Positions 25,718 to 32,385 of a DNA stretch of 64,000 nt are shown piece by piece. Both the position numbers and the translations under genes were made by a program. The number at the start of each line of letters is the position of its first letter. Position 1 is the stretch's first letter. Below the pieces are notes generated by a model. The model was not told where the DNA came from. It saw only the letters and a program-made list of their open reading frames with translations, and did not search any database. The stretch is from CALRWV02 sp943371965 (GTDB lineage Bacteria > Bacteroidota > JABWAT01): positions 1 through 64,000 of the forward strand of contig CALRWV020000010.1 in NCBI GenBank assembly GCA_943371965.1. Direction: 5' to 3'.

Positions 25718-26293
25718 TTACAAACTTTTCAAAAATGCTTTAACACCTTCATCATCCCATTTTGATGCTCCGACATGTTTTACCACAATTTTCCCTGTTT
25801 TATCAACAATGAAAGTTGTTGGAATTACATCTGCAACAAATGATGGAGGAACTTCACCTTCTGCTGAAATAAAAGGTAAGTTGAATTTTCCGCTGTTGGC
25901 AAAACCGGAAACAGTTGGTAAATCTTCGTTTGAGATAACCAGAAAAACTACTTCTTCTTTCATTTCATTGTAAAGATTTTGAACACTTGGCATTTCTGCA
26001 ATACAGGGTCCACACCAGGTTGCCCATAAACTGATAAAAATAACTTTCCCTTTGTAATTTGAAAGCAAGTCTGTTTTCCCCGCAGCTGTTTTAAATTCCC
26101 AGTTGTAATCTGCTTTTCCCAAGGTATTGTCTATCTCAAGTTTTGGGGCAGGAAATCTGGATTCAGAATGTTTAGCAATCAGCGGTTGTTCAACTGTTTT
26201 GGCTGGTTCCGGCTGTAATGCAACAAAAACGATGATTCCTGCAATCAATACAATTGCTGCAATAATAATTAATTTGGTTTTTGAATCGTTCAT
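25718..26293 (-). CDS. TlpA-like membrane-anchored thioredoxin-fold protein
   Basis: A 191-aa protein with an N-terminal signal anchor (about 7-26, LIIIAAIVLIAGIIVFVAL). A periplasmic thioredoxin domain follows, with the active site WATWCGPC (C94 and C97) and the later cis-Pro region VIPTTFIVDKTGKIV. It is of the TlpA/ResA type, which keeps periplasmic cysteines reduced, for example in cytochrome c maturation. No cytochrome gene is adjacent, so the partner is unknown. It diverges from dihydroorotase, with overlapping promoter elements in the gap. Confidence 0.88.
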   Translation of the reverse strand: MNDSKTKLIIIAAIVLIAGIIVFVALQPEPAKTVEQPLIAKHSESRFPAPKLEIDNTLGKADYNWEFKTAAGKTDLLSNYKGKVIFISLWATWCGPCIAEMPSVQNLYNEMKEEVVFLVISNEDLPTVSGFANSGKFNLPFISAEGEVPPSFVADVIPTTFIVDKTGKIVVKHVGASKWDDEGVKAFLKSL

Positions 26294-26317
26294 GGTTTTC
26301 CTTGTAACGGTTTATTA

Positions 26318-26348
26318 TAAATGTAAAATAGTTATTTCCAGATTTAAA
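26318..26348 (-). promoter_or_regulatory. Probable promoter of the TlpA-like gene
   Basis: On the minus strand, TTT (complement of 26346-26348) is followed after 20 bp by TACATTTA (complement of 26318-26325), one mismatch from TAnnTTTG. Confidence 0.45.
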
Positions 26349-26373
26349 ATCAGATGAATATTCTGTAATTTAG
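26343..26373 (+). promoter_or_regulatory. Probable promoter of dihydroorotase
   Basis: TTT at 26343-26345 and TAATTTAG at 26366-26373 are 20 bp apart. The -33 region is shared with the divergent promoter of the TlpA-like gene. Between it and the start codon lies an inverted repeat made of CAGACCACAGACA and TGTCGTCTGTGGTC-type units. Confidence 0.45.
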
Positions 26374-26469
26374 CATCAAAATATTTTGACCACTGACTAC
26401 AGACCACAGACAACGGATCAGCATGAATTCCTTTCTGTCGTCTGTGGTCAGTCGTCTATGGTCTAACTC

Positions 26470-27714
26470 ATGAAAATATCCGGTACCTTTTTTCTTGATA
26501 ATAAACTTCAAAAGAAGTCAGTAATTTTTTCTTTAAATGGATTAATTGAATCGATCTCAGAATTTACTGAAAAAGCAGATTTTGTTTATTCTGATGATTG
26601 CATGATTTTCCCGGGTTTTGGAGATATCCATATTCATGCAAGGGAAGATGTTTCGCAAAAACATATTTACAAGGAAGATTTTGTTTCCGCTGGAAACGCA
26701 GCTTTGAATGGCGGGTGTATTCATGTTGCGGATATGCCTAACAATCCAATTCCGCCAATTGATGATTATTCCTACAATGAAAAAGATAAACTGACTTCGA
26801 AATCTCCAATTCATATTACGATTTATGCGGGGATTGGTCCGAATACAAAACCGCTTTCCAAATTGGTTCCATACAAAGTTTTTATGGGACCTTCAATCGG
26901 GGAATTATTTTTCAAGACGAATTCCGATTTGGAAGAAGTAATTCAACATTATCGCGGTCAGCATGTCAGTTTTCATTGCGAAGATCCTGAAATTCTGGAT
27001 GCAAATAAATCACAGGAAAAGCATGAAGACCGTCGTCCAACAAGTGCAGAACTGAAAGCAACAGATTTCGCATTATACCTGATTGAAAAGTATGAACTGA
27101 TCGGGAAATTGTGTCATTATTCAACTGGTGATGGTTTGCAGAAAATCAAAGCTGCGAAAAAACGTGGCATCAATGTTACCTGCGAAGTTACCCCAACTCA
27201 TCTGTTTTTTGACCGATCTGTTTTAACTGAAGAAAATTACAAATGGTTTCAAATGAATCCGCCTTTGCGTGATTCTCGAGACAAAGAAATTTTACTGGAA
27301 GAATTGAAAGCCGGAAATATTGATTATCTCGCAACCGATCACGCACCGCATTCCATCGAAGAAAAAATGAAAGGAATTTCCGGAATTTCCCATCTTGACA
27401 CTTATGGATTGTTTGTAACCTGGTTGATTAAAGAAAAAGGTGTTTCACTTGAAATTATCAATCAGGTTTGTTCAGAAAATCCGGGAAAATTTACCAATCA
27501 GTTTTTAAATGGAAAATATGGAAAAGGATTCGGGAAAATCAAAACCGGATATTCAGCAAGTTTTACAGTAATAAATTTGTCAAAACCACACACTGTTAAA
27601 CGGGATGAATTGAAAACAAAATCGGGCTGGTCACCATTCGAAAACTTCACTTTTCCGGGATCAGTTGAAGATGCATGGTTTCATGGAAAAAGAAGAAATG
27701 AAATAATGAAATAA
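26470..27714 (+). CDS. pyrC: Dihydroorotase (amidohydrolase superfamily)
   Basis: Cyclises carbamoyl-aspartate to dihydroorotate in pyrimidine synthesis. It is a zinc amidohydrolase of 414 aa, with the metal motif GFGDIHIHARED, HVADMPNNPIPPIDD, the likely carboxylated lysine in YKVFMGPSIGEL, HCEDPEI, CEVTPTHLFFD and the catalytic Asp in ATDHAPHS. The KVFMGxSxG form is typical of Bacteroidota dihydroorotases. Other amidohydrolases such as allantoinase share the fold, so the symbol rests on family resemblance. No other pyr gene is adjacent. Confidence 0.85.
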   Translation: MKISGTFFLDNKLQKKSVIFSLNGLIESISEFTEKADFVYSDDCMIFPGFGDIHIHAREDVSQKHIYKEDFVSAGNAALNGGCIHVADMPNNPIPPIDDYSYNEKDKLTSKSPIHITIYAGIGPNTKPLSKLVPYKVFMGPSIGELFFKTNSDLEEVIQHYRGQHVSFHCEDPEILDANKSQEKHEDRRPTSAELKATDFALYLIEKYELIGKLCHYSTGDGLQKIKAAKKRGINVTCEVTPTHLFFDRSVLTEENYKWFQMNPPLRDSRDKEILLEELKAGNIDYLATDHAPHSIEEKMKGISGISHLDTYGLFVTWLIKEKGVSLEIINQVCSENPGKFTNQFLNGKYGKGFGKIKTGYSASFTVINLSKPHTVKRDELKTKSGWSPFENFTFPGSVEDAWFHGKRRNEIMK

Positions 27715-27728
27715 ATGGTATTACTTAA

Positions 27729-27761
27729 ATCTCCCCGAGGGTTTGTAACCCTCGGGGAGAT
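27729..27761. terminator. Strong hairpin after dihydroorotase
   Basis: ATCTCCCCGAGGGTT and AACCCTCGGGGAGAT form a 15-bp stem with a 3-nt loop. There is no T-run directly after it, so a repeat element or rho-dependent role is also possible. Confidence 0.55.
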
Positions 27762-27781
27762 CGGAACTTTTAAAAACAAAT

Positions 27782-28060
27782 ATGCTACCAACCATCATAT
27801 CAAAATCTGAAAACGAATCATCGCATAAACTTGAAGAAATTCTCGGCAAGACAATTTCAAATATTCAGTTTGGTAAAATTGACAATCCCATTGGCGGACA
27901 TCAATCTGACGGACTGATCATCACTTTTACTGACGGGTCCATTTTCTCTGTGGAAACAGCTTCAAACGCAGAATCCATTGCTGAAGATTTTCTTGGATTG
28001 GATCCGTACGAATTCAACACCGATCTTATTTTTGAGCACATCAATGACAAACAGAAATGA
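27782..28060 (+). CDS. Hypothetical protein (92 aa)
   Basis: Not recognised. An acidic alpha/beta protein with NIQFGKIDNPIGGHQSDGLIITF then TDGSIFSVETASNAESIAED, which suggests a small beta-sheet domain. There are no Cys pairs, signal or membrane segments. It overlaps the M14 peptidase gene by 17 bp, so the two are very likely coupled. Confidence 0.6.
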   Translation: MLPTIISKSENESSHKLEEILGKTISNIQFGKIDNPIGGHQSDGLIITFTDGSIFSVETASNAESIAEDFLGLDPYEFNTDLIFEHINDKQK

Positions 28061-29474
28061 AATAAATTACGGCAACTTCAAATTTCAAAAAGCAATTTCA
28101 AGACGGATAACAAACGCTGATCTGCTTTCTCATTTGGATGAACTAGTGAGAAATTCCGGTGGAAAATTAACTTCAGAATCAGTTGGAAAAAGTTTTGAAA
28201 AACGTGAAATCCAATTGTTAAAATGGGGCATTGGTTCTGAGAAAATTCTAATGTGGAGTCAAATGCACGGGAATGAACCAACAGCAACCTTGGCTGTTCT
28301 CGATATGGTTAATTTTTTCAATCTTGAATTCAAATCTGAATTTGTGCAGACTCTTTTTTCAAAAATATCACTGTTTGTTGTTCCAATGCTGAATCCTGAC
28401 GGAGCAGAAAGATTCCAGCGCAGAAATGCTTTGGGAATTGATTTAAACCGTGATGCATTGGCGCTTCAAAGTCCTGAATCGCAAATTTTAAAAATGATAG
28501 CAGATCAAATCAAACCGCAATGGGGATTTAATCTTCATGACCAGAATCCAAGATACAGTGTAGGATCAACTGGGAAAGTTGCTGCCATCAGTTTGTTGGC
28601 CCCTGCATTTGATTCTGTCAGATCAGATAATGCTGTTCGTGACCGGGCAAAAAAACTGTGCGGAATAATTGCAGACGAAGTTGAATCGCGAATTGGAAAA
28701 CATGTTGGAAAATACTCTGATGATTTTGGACCACGATGTTTTGGCGATAACATGCAGAAGTGGGGAGTTTCTACTGTTCTGATTGAATCCGGCGGACTGT
28801 ATCAGGAAATGGATAAACCAACCATCCGGGAACTGAATTTCCATGCTTTTCTAAATTCTTTTGAAGCTATTACGAACCAAAAAGTGGATGTAGCATCTGT
28901 ATACCGTTATGAAGAAATTCCTTTCAACGGATCCATGTTGGCTGATTTGAAATTGGAAAAAGTAAATCTGATTTGGAACCAAAATGAAAAACCAATTACC
29001 GTTGACTTTGCCATCAATTACGTTCCGATGATGGATGAAAAAACCGGAAAAGAAAAACTGGTTGGCGTTGTTTATGAGTTGGGTGATATGCATATCCTGA
29101 AATCAATCAAATCTGAAAATTGGAGTGGAAAAACCATTCAATCAACATCAGTATTTTTGATGACGGAACCACTGACTCCTGGTGAAATCAAAAATAAAAT
29201 ATTGGAAGGATTCTGTACATTTATTTTTGATGAAACCCACGAATTTGTTGCTCATTCTCCAGCGAATTTCATTCACAAAGGATATTCGGTGGAACATAAT
29301 ACAAAAACTCTTTCTCCGGGTGAACGTGCTTCATTTAGAGTTTTAAATGAGAAAAACGAAGTTGAAGAAGTTTGGATAAACGGGTTTCAGATTTACACAA
29401 AATCAGATGGTTGGGAGGAAAGAACTCCATTTGTTATGCCGAATAGAGTGAAGGGTTTGGAAGTGGAACTGTGA
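28044..29474 (+). CDS. M14 family zinc carboxypeptidase-like protein
   Basis: A 476-aa protein. The zinc-binding HxxE is in SQMHGNEPTATLAVLDM, the substrate-binding region is NPDGAERFQRRNALGIDLNRDA, the second zinc His is in GFNLHDQNPRYS, and the catalytic Glu is probably in VLIESGG. These are the elements of M14 peptidases; the substrate is unknown. A C-terminal domain of about 150 aa is not recognised. No signal peptide is seen from ATG 28044. The frame opens earlier (27978) but that part lies inside the previous gene. The gene ends at a bidirectional terminator. Confidence 0.85.
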   Translation: MTNRNEINYGNFKFQKAISRRITNADLLSHLDELVRNSGGKLTSESVGKSFEKREIQLLKWGIGSEKILMWSQMHGNEPTATLAVLDMVNFFNLEFKSEFVQTLFSKISLFVVPMLNPDGAERFQRRNALGIDLNRDALALQSPESQILKMIADQIKPQWGFNLHDQNPRYSVGSTGKVAAISLLAPAFDSVRSDNAVRDRAKKLCGIIADEVESRIGKHVGKYSDDFGPRCFGDNMQKWGVSTVLIESGGLYQEMDKPTIRELNFHAFLNSFEAITNQKVDVASVYRYEEIPFNGSMLADLKLEKVNLIWNQNEKPITVDFAINYVPMMDEKTGKEKLVGVVYELGDMHILKSIKSENWSGKTIQSTSVFLMTEPLTPGEIKNKILEGFCTFIFDETHEFVAHSPANFIHKGYSVEHNTKTLSPGERASFRVLNEKNEVEEVWINGFQIYTKSDGWEERTPFVMPNRVKGLEVEL

Positions 29475-29489
29475 GTCTGGTATTTTTTC

Positions 29490-29515
29490 AAGAGAGGGAT
29501 TTAAATCCCTCTCTT
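29490..29515. terminator. Bidirectional terminator between the M14 and T9SS genes
   Basis: AAGAGAGGGATTT and AAATCCCTCTCTT form a perfect 13-bp palindrome, preceded by TATTTTTTC and followed by ATTTAATG. It sits between convergent genes. Confidence 0.75.
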
Positions 29516-29535
29516 ATTTAATGATTCACTAATAA

Positions 29536-31356
29536 CTATTTCATTAAAACCATTTTTTTCTTTTCAGAGAAATTTCCCGAAACCAGTTTGAAAAAATAAA
29601 CTCCCGAAGTAAGCTGAGAACCGTTGAAATTAAACTGATGAGTTCCTGCATTCAAATAACCACTTTGTAAAGTTTGAATTTCACGTCCCAACAAATCATA
29701 AACTTTCAGTGAAATATTTTGAGCAACCGGTAAATTGAAACTGATCTTTGTATTCGGATTAAACGGATTTGGATAGTTCTGATTCAGTTGGATTTTATTT
29801 GGAAAAATTTGACTTTCTTTCACACCTACGCCGACTCCTATTGAACTTTCTGTAAAACCGGCACTGTATGCTTCACGTGCCCACTTTACATTTCGAACCA
29901 AATCAAGTGAATCTGCACCAAAAACAATAGCATAAGAAAAACGGATTTTCGATCGAACAGGTAATGAAAACCCGTTTGTACTCGGAATCAGTTGTATATT
30001 ATTGCTGCTTTTAAAAAGTAATATCTTGTTTGAATTTAATATATTCCAATCATACTCATCATTTTTTGGCCAAAAGGATTCGGGACCTTTATCCGCCATA
30101 GGGATAGCTGCAAATGAGTTAATTCTTAACATATCAATTTCATCAACATCAGAAGTATCAAAATTAGGTTCCCCCAAAGTTGGTATTCCATCTCCCTCAC
30201 CTAAATCAGCAGTATTTGCAACCCCATCTGTTCCAACATCATCAACAAGTTTATCCCAATCTGAATCATCGTCCAATCCATTGTTTTGAGATTCATTAAT
30301 TATTCCATCATTATCATCATCTTGGCCATTAACCGAATTTCCTGGGGTTTCCAAGAATGCAATTCCCCAATTTCCCAATCGAATATCTGGACGACCAGGA
30401 ACTTTATTGTCATAATCCTTTAAAACTGCCAGATTGTTTTCTGTATCAAAATAAGCAATTTCTCCACCCTCTGAATCTGTACTTCCTCCAATACCAGAAT
30501 CTGAGTAAATTCCTGCAAGAAATTTTTCATAACTGTAATCAGACAAATTATAAATATCGTTGATTACAAATAAAGTATTCTTCAGTTTATTTGTATTCCA
30601 CTGAAAAGTTCCTGCTTCAACCCGTAAACCTAATCCTTTTCGTAAATCTGCCCGGTAAGAATAACGAAGTCCTTCCATTGTTAAAGGAGAAGAGCTGTCC
30701 AGTTCCTGACTCTTAAGTGGATAATAATATCCTCTGCCAATCAGTAAAGGCCATGTAAATTCGAAATCTTTGGAATCATCCATAACATAAAAAGTTTCGA
30801 GATTTGCAGGTTGAGAGAAAGGGAATAATCTGTTAATCCATTTGCCATTTTGTGATTCTGGTAAATTCAGTGCTGAAGGCCATTTTTCAGGCCAGGTTGT
30901 AGGGTCATCGCTACGGGCAAAAACAGATGAAGCAGGGTTAAAATATCCTGCAATTGGATTAAATCCCATAGGTTCTGCTAATATTTCGCTTGGAATTGTG
31001 ATTCTAAATGAAGCTGGGTTATCCATTTCCTCTCTATAATGGGTTTCAACAGGATGGACAGCTACTTTTTTGTTAGTTATTACTTCTGCGGAAAGTATCA
31101 ATGTCAAACCATCGATATAATTAATTCCAATTCCTTTTGGCCATTCAAAACTTGGAGTATAAGGCCATTCTGCTATTTCGCCATTATTGAAAATGATGGT
31201 GCTGATATTGTTTCCATCAGCAATCATTTTTCTCTGGTTTACAACTGAACCTAAAGCATCTTTCCGGTAACGGGCAGTATCAATGGTTTGAGAAAAACAG
31301 TCACTTGTTAGTGAAATAAAAATGAAAAAAGGAAGTATTCTGTAAATTGGGATCAT
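29536..31356 (-). CDS. Secreted protein with T9SS type A sorting domain
   Basis: About 606 aa. A signal peptide (MIPIYRILPFFIFISLTSDCFSQ) is followed by a long beta-rich region of unknown function. An Asp-rich, calcium-binding-like stretch (DDDNDGIINESQNNGLDDDSDWD, about 345-395) comes next. The C-terminal sorting domain reads LNQNYPNPFNPNTKISF then VYDLLGREIQTL and GVYFFKLVSGNFSEKKKMVLMK. This domain is cleaved by the type IX system on export to the cell surface. The frame opens at 31401, but the signal peptide and a promoter-like box at 31399-31406 point to the ATG at 31356. Confidence 0.85.
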   Translation of the reverse strand: MIPIYRILPFFIFISLTSDCFSQTIDTARYRKDALGSVVNQRKMIADGNNISTIIFNNGEIAEWPYTPSFEWPKGIGINYIDGLTLILSAEVITNKKVAVHPVETHYREEMDNPASFRITIPSEILAEPMGFNPIAGYFNPASSVFARSDDPTTWPEKWPSALNLPESQNGKWINRLFPFSQPANLETFYVMDDSKDFEFTWPLLIGRGYYYPLKSQELDSSSPLTMEGLRYSYRADLRKGLGLRVEAGTFQWNTNKLKNTLFVINDIYNLSDYSYEKFLAGIYSDSGIGGSTDSEGGEIAYFDTENNLAVLKDYDNKVPGRPDIRLGNWGIAFLETPGNSVNGQDDDNDGIINESQNNGLDDDSDWDKLVDDVGTDGVANTADLGEGDGIPTLGEPNFDTSDVDEIDMLRINSFAAIPMADKGPESFWPKNDEYDWNILNSNKILLFKSSNNIQLIPSTNGFSLPVRSKIRFSYAIVFGADSLDLVRNVKWAREAYSAGFTESSIGVGVGVKESQIFPNKIQLNQNYPNPFNPNTKISFNLPVAQNISLKVYDLLGREIQTLQSGYLNAGTHQFNFNGSQLTSGVYFFKLVSGNFSEKKKMVLMK

Positions 31357-31398
31357 GGCAACTCCAGTATAAAACGAAAGTTTAATTTTTCGGGATAT

Positions 31399-31429
31399 CA
31401 AATATGTGTTGCGTTACGATGTTGCGTAA
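31399..31429 (-). promoter_or_regulatory. Possible promoter of the T9SS protein gene
   Basis: On the minus strand, TTA (complement of 31427-31429) lies 20 bp before CATATTTG (complement of 31399-31406), one mismatch from TAnnTTTG. Transcription would start downstream of the longest possible start codon, supporting the internal start. Confidence 0.35.
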
Positions 31430-31525
31430 ATATAGGAAAATGTTAAGGAAGAAATACAGAGTTTATTACCGTTCTGTTGGATTTCTAATTCAATAAAAGA
31501 AAAAGAGTAAATCTGTACACAAGGC

Positions 31526-31732
31526 TTATTCTTCATTCTCATCAGCTTTTTTCTTTTCATTGAAAAGCTGAATCAACCTGAAAACACCATATGCGATCAT
31601 AACTGCACCAACTCCATATCTGATTGTTGGGTCAGCATCTTCCGGTAAAAACGAACCGAAACAAATCATGATTCCCAGTGCAATAAAGGCACCTCTTAAA
31701 ACGAGATTAACGATTAAAAATAAAGTTGACAT
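31526..31732 (-). CDS. Small two-span membrane protein (68 aa)
   Basis: Two hydrophobic segments (about 4-27, LFLIVNLVLRGAFIALGIMI, and about 40-56, GVGAVMIAYGVFRLIQL) are followed by a charged tail, FNEKKKADENEE. The family is not recognised, although such proteins are often found next to lspA in this group. It begins 2 bp after the lspA stop on the same strand, so it is cotranscribed with lspA. Confidence 0.65.
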   Translation of the reverse strand: MSTLFLIVNLVLRGAFIALGIMICFGSFLPEDADPTIRYGVGAVMIAYGVFRLIQLFNEKKKADENEE

Positions 31733-31734
31733 AC

Positions 31735-32268
31735 TTATTCCTGATTTAACTTTTCTGTTTCAATTTCTGTTTTTGGTTTTGTGCGGAGTTCTGTCAGTGC
31801 GAATATAAAAAGCATCACAATTCCAGTAGTAATGCAGAAATCAGCCCAATTGAAAATTGCAGTCCTGATTCCACCGAGTCCGATATTCAAAAAATCTATG
31901 ACATGACCATCACGAAGATAACGGTCAATCAAATTTCCAACTCCACCGGTTACTATTAAAGAAAACCCGATCAGTCTCATCGGTGAAAGTTCTTCCATCA
32001 TTTTGTAAACATAAACAATCAGAATCAAAACGATTGCTGTTACGAGGAGATTGAAAACAATGAATTTGTAATGGGGAGCCCAATCTGAACCAAAAGAGTA
32101 GGCAACACCGCTGTTTTCCACATAAATAAGACGCAGAATGTCAAAAAAATAAGTGTAAATGAAATTCTGTTCAAGCAGATGTTTTGCCAGTTGTTTGGTT
32201 ACCTGATCAAAAATAACGTTGACCGAAACGATGACTAGAAATAATATATTTTTTGATTTGGTCGACAT
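31735..32268 (-). CDS. lspA: Lipoprotein signal peptidase (signal peptidase II)
   Basis: Inner-membrane aspartyl peptidase that cleaves prolipoproteins. It has four transmembrane segments and the two catalytic Asp motifs, GGVGNLIDRYLRDGHVIDF and FNWADFCITTG. The frame opens 24 codons earlier, but the ATG at 32268 (MSTKSKNILFLVIVS) places the first membrane segment as in the family and gives 177 aa. Its lipoprotein clients could include the PpiC-type and AgmX-like lipoproteins encoded in this window. Confidence 0.93.
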   Translation of the reverse strand: MSTKSKNILFLVIVSVNVIFDQVTKQLAKHLLEQNFIYTYFFDILRLIYVENSGVAYSFGSDWAPHYKFIVFNLLVTAIVLILIVYVYKMMEELSPMRLIGFSLIVTGGVGNLIDRYLRDGHVIDFLNIGLGGIRTAIFNWADFCITTGIVMLFIFALTELRTKPKTEIETEKLNQE

Positions 32269-32385
32269 GAACATCCGTTTATAAAAGCTGTAAAGATACG
32301 GATTGTAAAATGCCGACAGCAAACTTGTGGATTTTCTCATCAGTTAAAAAATGAAATCAGCAGAAAAAAAACTTAAATTCGCAAC

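Noticed and set aside
29490..29515. Possible recombination site (perfect palindrome)
   Set aside because: Position between convergent genes and flanking A/T runs fit a bidirectional terminator better.
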